NCBI GenBank assembly: GCA_964535735.1
Contig: CAZHTM010000079.1
Span: 1-6,593 of the forward strand
Origin: J089 sp964535735
GTDB lineage: Bacteria; Fidelibacterota; Marinisomatia; Marinisomatales; J089
Direction: 5' to 3'
Length of the DNA: 6,593 bases
The translations under genes were made by a program, and so were the position numbers. Every line of letters starts with the position of its first letter. Position 1 is the stretch's first letter. The notes beneath the pieces are model-generated. The model saw only the letters and a program-made list of their open reading frames with translations, searched no databases and was not told the DNA's origin. Of this stretch, positions 1-6,276 are shown piece by piece.

Positions 1-1267
1 CTTTCGACAGGGTCATGACAACCCGTCCTTGGAGGGTTTCGCCGATAAAGGGAGAATTGATGGACTTTGAGGCAATGTCCGACACCTGAAATTCCCATTC
101 CGCTTCCGGGTCCAAAACTGTGATTTCCACCGGCTGCCCCGGCTGAAGCACATCTTCCGGAAAGCCCATGACATTTCGGGGATTCACGGTGAACAGTTTC
201 AAAATATCCATCAGGGCTAACTGACTATCACGACGGAGGACTTTATTCACGGCGCCAAAGGCCGACTCCAGACCGATCATGCCGAAGGGCGCGTTGGCGA
301 AGGTGGCTTCCTTTTCTTCCCGGGTATGGGGAGCATGATCCGTGGCTACGCAATCAATGGTTCCCTCTACCACGGCCTGGATCAAGGCCTGGCGATCCGC
401 TTCGGAACGAATGGGCGGAGCCACCTTTAAATTGCTGTTGTAGGTGGCCAGGGCTTCATCGGTAAAATAGAGGTGATGGGGCGTTACTTCGGCGGTGAGG
501 CGAATCTTGTTCCGAGCCTGGCGAATATGGTCCACGGCCAGGGCCGTGCTCACATGGGGCACGTGCAAGCGTCCCTCTGTGAGTTTCCCCAATTCCACAT
601 CCCGATGGACCATGACGCCTTCCGCCTGAACCGGATTGCCCGTCAAACCCAGACGGGTGCTCACGGGTCCTTCGTTCATGAGGCCGTCTTTCCGCAAGGC
701 CGGATCTTCCGCGTGATTGATGACCGGCCGTCCCACCATCCGTGAGTATTCCAACGCCAGGCGCATTACCTGTCCATTGGCGACAGGCAGGCCGTCATCA
801 CTGAAAGCTACCGCCCCTTCCTCGGCCATGCTCATCATTTCCGTGATTTCCTGCCCCTTTTGCCCTTTCGTGATGGCGCCTATGGGATGGATATACACGG
901 GCAAATCTTTGGCTTTTTCCACAATAAACCGGATCGCTTCCGGGGAATCCAGGGGCGGATCGGTATTGGGCATGACACAGACCCGGGTAAATCCTCCCGC
1001 CAGGGCCGCCTGAGCCCCGGTGGCCAGGGTTTCCTTATCCTCCCGGCCCGGCTCCCGGAAATGGACGTGGGGATCGCAGAAACCGGCTGTGACCACCTTC
1101 CCGGAGCAATTCACCACCACGGCGTCGTCTGTCTCCAGGTTCGGCCCCAGAGCGGCAATTTTTCCCCGGTGGATGAGGACATCCATCACCTGGGAGGTTC
1201 CGGTGGCGGGATTCATCACCGTCCCGCCCTGCAAAATTAGTTTTCCCGGTAAGCGTTTAATGTTCAT
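1..1267 (-). CDS. pyrC: Dihydroorotase, class I (3' end cut by window edge)
   Basis: Zinc amidohydrolase that cyclises N-carbamoyl-L-aspartate to L-dihydroorotate, the third step of de novo pyrimidine synthesis, in the cytoplasm. I translated 422 codons with no stop before the window edge; class I enzymes are about 420-430 residues, so only the last few are missing. Visible motifs are the HxH metal pair in DPHVHFREPG (His67, His69), the class I SDDG segment (about 156-159) that replaces the carbamylated lysine of other classes, NHAED (His185), VPHVST (His238), TPHHLYF (about 262-268) and ATDHAPH with the catalytic Asp310. All expected metal and catalytic residues are present, so this looks like an active enzyme and not one of the inactive PyrC-like partners of ATCase. 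The ATG lies one base after the pyrB stop (TGACATG). Its Shine-Dalgarno GAGGAG (1275-1280, 7 nt upstream) is inside the last pyrB codons. Last visible gene of the pyrR-pyrB-pyrC operon. Confidence 0.97.
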   Translation of the reverse strand, partial: MNIKRLPGKLILQGGTVMNPATGTSQVMDVLIHRGKIAALGPNLETDDAVVVNCSGKVVTAGFCDPHVHFREPGREDKETLATGAQAALAGGFTRVCVMPNTDPPLDSPEAIRFIVEKAKDLPVYIHPIGAITKGQKGQEITEMMSMAEEGAVAFSDDGLPVANGQVMRLALEYSRMVGRPVINHAEDPALRKDGLMNEGPVSTRLGLTGNPVQAEGVMVHRDVELGKLTEGRLHVPHVSTALAVDHIRQARNKIRLTAEVTPHHLYFTDEALATYNSNLKVAPPIRSEADRQALIQAVVEGTIDCVATDHAPHTREEKEATFANAPFGMIGLESAFGAVNKVLRRDSQLALMDILKLFTVNPRNVMGFPEDVLQPGQPVEITVLDPEAEWEFQVSDIASKSINSPFIGETLQGRVVMTLSK

Positions 1268-1268
1268 G

Positions 1269-2204
1269 TCAATTCTCCTCAGTTACCGGCTTTCCGCCCA
1301 GGAGCAGGAATAAAATAGCCATGCGGCTGGCCACTCCGTTAAGCACCTGATCCAGAATAATGGCCTGATCGCTGTCCGCCACCACACTGTCGATTTCGGT
1401 GCCCCGATTCATGGGTCCCGGATGCATAATCACGATTTCCTTTTTCATCCTCGCCAGCCGCTCCGCGGTGATGCCGAACCGGGCCCGGTATTCACGAATG
1501 GATGGGAATAGCCCGATTCCCATCCGCTCCATCTGAATGCGCAGCACGTTGACGGCATCGGCCCACTCCAAAAGAGCATCCACGTCATAGGTCACGGTCA
1601 CACCCAAGTCCTCCAGGAATGGAGGAATCAATGTTGATGGTCCACAGACCGTCACCTCCGCACCCATGGTGATCAAACCGTAAATATTGCTCAACGCCAC
1701 TCGACTATGGGCGATATCGCCCAGAATGCCCACTTTCAGCCCTTCCAGATATCCGAATTTCTCTTTCAGACTCATCATATCCAGAATAGCTTGCGTGGGA
1801 TGTTCATGGGTTCCATCTCCGGCGTTGATCACCACCGCGTCGATGTAGTGAGTCAACAAGCGGGGCGCGCCGGGATCGGGATGACGCATCACCACGGCAT
1901 CGATCTTCATGGCCTCGATATTCTGGGCCGTATCTTTAAAGCTTTCCCCTTTTTTCAGGCTGCTGGTGGACGCGGAAAAATTCACCGTATCGGCGCTGAG
2001 GCGTTTTTGCGCCAGTTCAAAACTGATGCGCGTCCGGGTGGAATTTTCGAAAAAAAGATTCACAACCGTTTTACCCTGTAGCGAGGGCACTTTTTTTATG
2101 GGCCGGTCCAGGATTTCCCTGAAGTTGAAGGCTGTGGCAATAATCGTCTCCAAATCTTCCTTGGGATAGCCTTCCAGTCCCAGTAAATGGCGATGGGTCA
2201 ACAT
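1269..2204 (-). CDS. pyrB: Aspartate carbamoyltransferase catalytic chain
   Basis: Condenses carbamoyl phosphate with L-aspartate, the committed step of pyrimidine synthesis. With the ATG at 2204 the protein is 311 residues, the normal length. The carbamoyl-phosphate site is visible as ENSTRTR (STRTR at 55-59), SSLKKGES (about 80-87), RHP (106-108) and HEHPTQ (His134, Gln137). Further family residues are Arg167 in GDIAHSR, LRIQ (Arg221, Gln223) on the aspartate side, and HPGPMNRG (260-267). An in-frame GTG at 2210 would overlap the pyrR stop by 4 nt (GTGA). I prefer the ATG because AGAGG sits 7 nt before it and the homologous HLLGL segment normally begins a few residues after the start, but the GTG also has AGGA at 6 nt and cannot be excluded. 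No regulatory pyrI gene is adjacent. The immediate neighbour pyrC suggests a possible ATCase-DHOase complex, as known from Aquifex; this is inference. Confidence 0.97.
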   Translation of the reverse strand: MLTHRHLLGLEGYPKEDLETIIATAFNFREILDRPIKKVPSLQGKTVVNLFFENSTRTRISFELAQKRLSADTVNFSASTSSLKKGESFKDTAQNIEAMKIDAVVMRHPDPGAPRLLTHYIDAVVINAGDGTHEHPTQAILDMMSLKEKFGYLEGLKVGILGDIAHSRVALSNIYGLITMGAEVTVCGPSTLIPPFLEDLGVTVTYDVDALLEWADAVNVLRIQMERMGIGLFPSIREYRARFGITAERLARMKKEIVIMHPGPMNRGTEIDSVVADSDQAIILDQVLNGVASRMAILFLLLGGKPVTEEN

Positions 2205-2206
2205 GG

Positions 2207-2755
2207 TCACGCCTCTTCCTGGAGCAGGACCACCTCATCCACGCCGTCGATTTCTTTCAGATGGACATGAATGTGCTCCCCTTCGTGAGTGGGAAAATTT
2301 TTTCCTGCGAAATCGGCCTTAATGGGTAATTCACGGTGTCCCCGATCCACCAGAACCGCCAATTGAATCCGGTCCGGACGGCCGTAGGACAGAATGGTGT
2401 CGATGGCGGCGCGAACCGTTCGCCCGGTGAACAGCACATCGTCCACCAGGACGACGGTGGCATGGTCCACATCCACCGACAGATCCGTACCTTTGACCTG
2501 GGGAACCACCAGCCGCTCCCGGAAATCGTCGCGATGGAAGGTGATATCCACGGAACCCAGGGGGAGTTCGGTTTGGGTGATGGTATTGAGTTTAGCCTGA
2601 AGCCGTTTGGCCAGGGGAACGCCTCGTGTATGGATGCCCACTAGAATGAGATGTTCGGGTCCTTCATTGCGTTCAATAATTTCATGAGCCAGGCGGGTTA
2701 TGGAGCGGTTCAAACCGTCCGCCTGCATCAGGATGCGTTGCGAGGTTTGGGTCAT
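2207..2755 (-). CDS. pyrR: PyrR, pyrimidine operon attenuation regulator / uracil phosphoribosyltransferase
   Basis: RNA-binding regulator with a type I phosphoribosyltransferase fold; homologues bind a hairpin in pyr leader mRNA when loaded with UMP or UTP, and many also make UMP from uracil and PRPP. The product is 182 residues, against about 180 for Bacillus PyrR. The PRPP-binding loop VVLVDDVLFTGRTVRAA spans about 101-117. Other family segments are LVGIHTRGVPLAKRL (38-52), VDITFHRDD (69-77) and, near the C-terminus, VDRGHRELPIKADFAGKNFP. The start is clear: a perfect AGGAGG (2761-2766) lies 5 nt upstream of the ATG. It is the first gene of the pyr operon, directly behind an attenuator it should itself bind, so the sequence suggests autoregulation. 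The final codons CAG-GAA-GAG-GCG provide the Shine-Dalgarno for pyrB. Confidence 0.97.
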   Translation of the reverse strand: MTQTSQRILMQADGLNRSITRLAHEIIERNEGPEHLILVGIHTRGVPLAKRLQAKLNTITQTELPLGSVDITFHRDDFRERLVVPQVKGTDLSVDVDHATVVLVDDVLFTGRTVRAAIDTILSYGRPDRIQLAVLVDRGHRELPIKADFAGKNFPTHEGEHIHVHLKEIDGVDEVVLLQEEA

Positions 2756-2766
2756 GGCGACCTCCT

Positions 2767-2806
2767 AAAAATAAAAGCCTCCGGGCAGGGAATCCTGTAT
2801 CGGAGG
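2767..2806 (-). terminator. Intrinsic terminator of the pyr attenuator
   Basis: In mRNA sense, CCUCCG (2806-2801) pairs perfectly with CGGAGG (2783-2778). An inner helix CAGG/CCUG (2797-2794 with 2789-2786) closes the loop, and CUUUUAUUUUU follows. The U-tract is joined directly to the pyrR Shine-Dalgarno AGGAGG, so termination here would end the transcript before any pyr coding sequence. Confidence 0.88.
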
Positions 2807-2849
2807 TTCGGTTCTGCCCCTTTCCTTCTCACGGGAACGGATTAAAGGG
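2767..2849 (-). promoter_or_regulatory. PyrR-dependent transcription attenuator in the pyrR leader
   Basis: Read as mRNA, this leader can form the three exclusive structures of the Bacillus pyr attenuators. (1) The PyrR-binding (anti-antiterminator) hairpin, 2849 to 2818: lower stem CCCUUU/AAAGGG, a one-sided AAU internal bulge, upper stem CC(G)UUC/GAAGG with a bulged G, and hexaloop CCGUGA. The core UCCCGUGAG fits the known UCCNGNGAG consensus. (2) An antiterminator: GGGCAG (2819-2814) with CUGCCC (2788-2783), plus inner pairs GAACC (2809-2805) with GG-A-UUC (2795-2790). It shares bases 2818-2819 with the first hairpin. (3) The terminator listed separately, which shares bases with the antiterminator. 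UMP-bound PyrR would stabilise hairpin 1, free the terminator and switch the operon off. Pairings were found by eye. I could not place a convincing promoter upstream; AATAAT (2900-2895) and TAATTT (2869-2864) are weak -10 candidates without good -35 boxes. Confidence 0.88.
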
Positions 2850-2980
2850 TCAATCACGGCGGGAAATTACACGCTTGGAACGATTTCCTTCATCATTATT
2901 TGTTTAGTGGCTGAATTCTTTTGCATTTGGTGAGGGGAGAATGGTGAGTAGTGATTTGTGAGTGGTAGTTGGTGAGTGGT

Positions 2981-3080
2981 NNNNNNNNNNNNNNNNNNNN
3001 NNNNNNNNNNNNNNNNNNNNNNNNNNNNNNNNNNNNNNNNNNNNNNNNNNNNNNNNNNNNNNNNNNNNNNNNNNNNNNNN
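2981..3080. other. Assembly gap of exactly 100 N inside the heptamer array
   Basis: One hundred N bases, the usual placeholder for a gap of unknown size. The 23 bases before it (2958-2980) are identical to the 23 after it (3081-3103), so both contigs ended in the same repeat. The true length and content between hutI and pyrR are therefore unknown. Confidence 0.98.
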
Positions 3081-3096
3081 GTGAGTGGTAGTTGGT

Positions 3097-3150
3097 GAGT
3101 GGTGAGTTACAAATAACCAGCTACCAATAACCAGTTACCAGTCACCACTC
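3097..3150 (-). other. Potential hairpin in the 3' untranslated region of hutI
   Basis: GAGTGGTGA (3097-3105) and TCACCACTC (3142-3150) are perfect 9-bp complements separated by 36 nt. The minus-strand transcript leaving hutI could fold here 9 nt after the stop codon. There is no U-tract, so this is not a standard intrinsic terminator. It could protect the mRNA 3' end or simply follow from the head-to-head repeat arms. Confidence 0.5.
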
Positions 3151-3159
3151 TACCAGGAT

Positions 3160-4368
3160 TTACACCGGTATTCCTGATTTCAACACCATTCGAATCGGCG
3201 TGTCGCCTACGGAATAAGGGATTTGTACCAGCGATTCCACATCCCATAGAATAAGATCGGCTTGTGCTCCCGGTGTAAGATGGCCGACCCGGTTTTCCAA
3301 TCCCAAAGATTTAGCGCCCATCCAGGTGGCGCTAACCAGCGCCGCTTCCACGGGCATCTTCAGGTAGATACACGCCAAGGCGATAATGAACGGCATGGAT
3401 TGAATATGGCAACTGCCGGGATTAAAATCCGTCGCCAGGGCGATATCAATCCCTGCTGCCACAAGATCCTGGTAGGGAGCGTAGGTCGATTGTCCCAGAA
3501 AAAAGGTTGTTCCCGGTAACAGGGTTGCGATGACTCCAGAACGGGCCAGGGCCGCAATACCCTCAGGACTTACCGCCATAAGATGGTCAGCAGACTTCGC
3601 TCCCAATTCTCCCGCTAAATGGGCCGCGCCTGAATCCATGAATTCATCCGCGTGGAGTCGGATACCCAAACCAAGAGACTGGGCTTTGGTGAGGATTTTT
3701 CGCGATTGATCCACTGAGAAATAACCCTGTTCACAAAACACATCGCAGAAACGCGCCACACCCTGCTCAGCAACAGCGGGAAGCATCACATCACAAATCA
3801 GGTCCACATAATCATCGGGACGTTCAGCATACTCCGCCGGAATGGAATGGGCGCCTAAAAAGGTGGGAACAATATCGATGGGATGTCTCGTGTTCACTTG
3901 CCGCAACACATTCAACGATTTCAATTCTGAATCCAGCGATAATCCGTACCCGCTTTTCGCTTCAACCGTCGTTGTACCCATTCGAAGGAAATGGTCCATC
4001 CGTTGAGACACCACAGCGATCAATTCCGCTTCAGACGCCTCCCGGACGCCCTGGATGCTGGACTGAATACCTCCACCGGCTTCAGCAATTTCCTGATACG
4101 AAGCGCCTCCCAAACGCCTCAGGAATTCTTCCTCCCTGCCGTGGAGATATACGGGATGGGTGTGAGAATCCACAAATCCGGGTGTAACCAGTTTCCCGGC
4201 GCAATCGACATTTTCTTTCGCCTCGGGAAGTGATGAGCCAATGGCCTCCACCTGACCGTTCCGTATGGTGCATTCACAATTCCGCCATTCCTGGAGAGCC
4301 CCGGTCGCCGGATTAAAAGACACCAAAGACCCGATCCGGGTCAATTTCAGATCAGATTGCTCACGCAT
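3160..4368 (-). CDS. hutI: Imidazolonepropionase
   Basis: Metal-dependent amidohydrolase that opens 4-imidazolone-5-propanoate to N-formimino-L-glutamate, the third step of histidine degradation, in the cytoplasm. From the chosen ATG it is 402 residues, within the family's range. Visible motifs are PGFVDSHTHP (metal ligands His69 and His71), GGASYQEIAEAGGGI (87-101), AKSGYGL (137-143), FLGAH (170-174), DVFCEQGYF (209-217), HADEF (metal ligand His239), SADHL (259-263), LLPGTTFFLG (283-292) and ATDFNPGS (metal ligand Asp314). The frame stays open to an upstream ATG at 4404, which would add 12 residues and a 44-nt overlap with hutU. I chose 4368 (8-nt overlap) because family N-termini begin near the DLKLTRIGSLV strand. 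Neither start is decisive: 4368 has no Shine-Dalgarno and may depend on translation coupled to hutU, whereas 4404 has GGAAG at 9 nt. Confidence 0.95.
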   Translation of the reverse strand: MREQSDLKLTRIGSLVSFNPATGALQEWRNCECTIRNGQVEAIGSSLPEAKENVDCAGKLVTPGFVDSHTHPVYLHGREEEFLRRLGGASYQEIAEAGGGIQSSIQGVREASEAELIAVVSQRMDHFLRMGTTTVEAKSGYGLSLDSELKSLNVLRQVNTRHPIDIVPTFLGAHSIPAEYAERPDDYVDLICDVMLPAVAEQGVARFCDVFCEQGYFSVDQSRKILTKAQSLGLGIRLHADEFMDSGAAHLAGELGAKSADHLMAVSPEGIAALARSGVIATLLPGTTFFLGQSTYAPYQDLVAAGIDIALATDFNPGSCHIQSMPFIIALACIYLKMPVEAALVSATWMGAKSLGLENRVGHLTPGAQADLILWDVESLVQIPYSVGDTPIRMVLKSGIPV

Positions 4369-6016
4369 CCAGCATGGGAATGTTGACGCCCCAGTTTTGA
4401 GCATTGGTTATGGCTTCCGGATATCCCGCGTCGGCGTGACGGATGATGCCGGTACCGGGATCGTTGGTCAAAACTCGATTCAGACGGACATCCATCTCCG
4501 GAGTGCCGTCGGCCACGATGACCTGTCCCGCATGAATGGCCAACCCCATTCCCACACCGCCGCCGTGATGAATCGACACCCAGGTGGCGCCGCTGGCGGT
4601 ATTCACCAGGGCATTCAACAGAGGCCAATCGGCAATGGCGTCGGAGCCGTCGCGCATAGCTTCCGTCTCCCGATACGGAGAGGCCACTGATCCGCAGTCC
4701 AAATGGTCCCGGCCAATGACGATGGGCGCTTTCAACTCACCGGAGGCCACCATTTGATTCAAGGCTTGGCCGAAGCGGGCGCGCTGACCGTATCCCAGCC
4801 AGCAGATTCGGGACGGAAGCCCTTGAAACTGCACTTTTTCTTGAGCCATCTTTATCCACCGGACCAGCGCTTCATCGTCCGGAAATAATTCCAGGACTTT
4901 TTCATCGGTGCGGTAAATATCCTCCGGATCGCCTGACAGGGCCACCCAGCGGAAGGGTCCCTTTCCTTCGCAAAACAGAGGGCGGACATAGGCCGGAACA
5001 AAGCCGGGATAATCGAAGGCATTCTCCACCCCGGCTTTCTGAGCCTGTCCCCGCAAATTGTTGCCATAATCGAAGGCAATGGCGCCCTGCTTTTTAAGGT
5101 CCAGAATGCCGCGAACGTGCTCGGCCATGGCTCGAAAACTTTCGTGAATATATTTATCCGGATCGGAGGATCGGAGAGACAGAGCCGCCTCATAGGACAT
5201 GCCGTTGGGCACATAGCCGTACAATTCGTCATGGGCCGACGTTTGATCGGTGACCATATCCGGCACCACACCCCGGCGGGCCAATTCCGGCACCACGTCA
5301 GCCGCATTGCCCAGCAATCCCACCGACAGGGGCTTCTTCTTCTCCACCGCTTCCCGGACCAGGGCCAGGGCTTCGTCCAGGGATTCAGTCATGCGATCGA
5401 GATATTTCGTCTCCAGCCGCCGTTCAATGCGATGTCTATCCACTTCCACCGCCAGAACCACGCCATTATTCATAGTCACCGCCAGCGGTTGAGCGCCGCC
5501 CATGCCTCCCAGACCGGCCGTGAGCACAAATTTCCCGGACAAGTCCCCGCCGTAATGGGTTTTCGCCGCCGCTGAAAAGGTTTCATAGGTTCCCTGGAGA
5601 ATCCCCTGGGTACCAATATAAATCCAGCTTCCCGCCGTCATCTGGCCGTACATGATGAGCCCTTTCTGGTCCAACTCATGAAAGACCTCCCAGGATGCCC
5701 AGTTGGGTACCAGGTTGGAATTGGCAATGAGAACCCGAGGCGCATGAGTATGGGTCCGGAGCACGCCCACCGGCTTCCCGGATTGCACCAGCAGGGTTTC
5801 ATCCGGTTTCAGTTGGGTCAATGCTCGCAGGATGGCGTCAAAACTGTCCCAATTCCGGGCCGCTCGTCCCCGACCGCCATAGACCACCAGTTCAGCGGGA
5901 TTTTCCGCCACGTCGGGGTCCAGGTTGTTTTGAATCATGCGATAAGGCGCTTCAATCTGCCAATTGGCGCAATGGAGGTCTGTACCACGAGGCGCCCGCA
6001 CCGTTCGTTTGCTCAT
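4361..6016 (-). CDS. hutU: Urocanate hydratase (urocanase)
   Basis: Converts urocanate (from histidine ammonia-lyase) and water to 4-imidazolone-5-propanoate using tightly bound NAD+ as an electrophile; a cytoplasmic enzyme. It has 551 residues, the family norm is about 550-560, and the frame is unbroken. Visible landmarks are the N-terminal LHCANWQIEAPYRMIQNNLD (14-33) and YGGRGRAARNW (46-56), the NAD-binding GLGGMGGAQP (168-177), the urocanase signature FQGLPSRICWLGYG (397-410) with the conserved active-site Cys405, and the C-terminal HHGGGVGMG and RHADAGY blocks. In DHLDCGSVASP the Cys stands where I recall Ser being usual. The start is well supported: AAGGAG lies 8 nt before the ATG. First gene of the hutU-hutI pair. 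hutH, which would make its substrate, is not in the window, and the 577 bp upstream contain no gene. Confidence 0.97.
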   Translation of the reverse strand: MSKRTVRAPRGTDLHCANWQIEAPYRMIQNNLDPDVAENPAELVVYGGRGRAARNWDSFDAILRALTQLKPDETLLVQSGKPVGVLRTHTHAPRVLIANSNLVPNWASWEVFHELDQKGLIMYGQMTAGSWIYIGTQGILQGTYETFSAAAKTHYGGDLSGKFVLTAGLGGMGGAQPLAVTMNNGVVLAVEVDRHRIERRLETKYLDRMTESLDEALALVREAVEKKKPLSVGLLGNAADVVPELARRGVVPDMVTDQTSAHDELYGYVPNGMSYEAALSLRSSDPDKYIHESFRAMAEHVRGILDLKKQGAIAFDYGNNLRGQAQKAGVENAFDYPGFVPAYVRPLFCEGKGPFRWVALSGDPEDIYRTDEKVLELFPDDEALVRWIKMAQEKVQFQGLPSRICWLGYGQRARFGQALNQMVASGELKAPIVIGRDHLDCGSVASPYRETEAMRDGSDAIADWPLLNALVNTASGATWVSIHHGGGVGMGLAIHAGQVIVADGTPEMDVRLNRVLTNDPGTGIIRHADAGYPEAITNAQNWGVNIPMLDA

Positions 6017-6032
6017 ATCAAATTCTCCTTAT

Positions 6033-6051
6033 AAAACCGGGAAATCCCCGG
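6033..6051 (-). terminator. Terminator-like hairpin abutting the hutU ribosome binding site
   Basis: The mRNA segment CCGGGGAUUUCCCGG forms five G-C pairs (a sixth G-U is possible) and is followed by UUUUAU and then at once by the hutU Shine-Dalgarno AAGGAG. The U-tract has only four consecutive U, so it would be a weak terminator. The layout matches the pyrR attenuator in this window (hairpin, U-run, Shine-Dalgarno), which suggests conditional termination or control of ribosome access. No matching antiterminator was identified by eye, so the role is inference. Confidence 0.45.
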
Positions 6052-6210
6052 GCAATCAAGCTGATCTTGTAAAAACAGAATAATTCTCATTCCGAATCCC
6101 GTCCGGCTCACGGAAACATGGCCCAGGCGGACCTGCCCGACTGACATCGTTCAGACAGGGAAGAATCTCAGAACTTTAGTGGGAATAAAACAATAGATGT
6201 CTCCCCGGGT

Positions 6211-6266
6211 GCGGGGTGTTTAGGTATTCAGGTGTTCAAGTGTTAGAGTGTTAGGGTGCTCAGGTT
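6211..6266. repeat. Degenerate 8-bp tandem array
   Basis: Seven in-phase units on the plus strand: GCGGGGTG, TTTAGGTA, TTCAGGTG, TTCAAGTG, TTAGAGTG, TTAGGGTG, CTCAGGTT. The consensus is about TTMAGGTG. It is noncoding and lies about 200 bp upstream of hutU. The period differs from both other arrays in the window. Confidence 0.75.
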
Positions 6267-6276
6267 CTGGTCTTTG

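Larger units (their letters stand above)
2930..3150. repeat. Heptanucleotide tandem array that reverses orientation, broken by the assembly gap
   Basis: On the plus strand, in strict 7-nt phase from 2930, the units are GTGAGGG, GAGAATG, GTGAGTA, GTGATTT, GTGAGTG, GTAGTTG and GTGAGTG up to the gap. After it come GTGAGTG, GTAGTTG, GTGAGTG and GTGAGTT (3081-3108). From 3109 to 3150 the period stays 7 but the motif is on the minus strand: reading from 3150 downward GAGTGGT, GACTGGT, AACTGGT, TATTGGT, AGCTGGT, TATTTGT. Both arms share a core that can be written NNNTGGT, so the two arms point towards each other. The array fills the hutI-pyrR spacer and contains no gene. It recalls the heptameric STRR repeats of cyanobacteria, although no relationship is shown. 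Confidence 0.85.

Noticed and set aside
473..1240. Several plus-strand open frames opposite pyrC, such as 473-745 and 860-1240.
   Set aside because: They are antisense to a gene with strong family motifs in every part, have no ribosome binding sites of note and give compositionally odd, His/Gly/Arg-rich translations.
1..1267. HAED instead of the more familiar HCED in PyrC as a possible defect.
   Set aside because: The metal-binding histidine is retained, and Ala at this position also occurs in class I enzymes to my knowledge; every other catalytic residue is intact.
2862..2888. Inverted repeat GGAAAT / ATTTCC with a 15-nt spacer upstream of the pyr attenuator.
   Set aside because: Only 6 bp per arm with a long spacer in AT-rich DNA; easily due to chance, and no regulator is suggested by the context.
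2930..3150. The repeats around the gap considered as a CRISPR array.
   Set aside because: The units are 7 nt with no unique spacers, and no cas gene is near.
5117..5575. A 152-codon plus-strand open frame inside hutU.
   Set aside because: Antisense shadow of the conserved urocanase frame; the translation shows no recognisable domain.
6053..6071. Short palindrome CAAG-CTGAT-CTTG in the hutU leader considered as a HutC-type operator.
   Set aside because: Arms of four bases only, and it does not match the longer HutC-type palindrome that I recall.
6103..6117. A PyrR-loop-like sequence in the hutU leader (mRNA GUUUCCGUGAGCCGG) that resembles the pyr leader element GUUCCCGUGAGAAGG and contains the same hexaloop letters CCGUGA.
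   Set aside because: The bases on either side of the hexaloop cannot pair (UUU against GCC), so the required stem does not form. A histidine operon is also not an expected PyrR target. Treated as coincidence.
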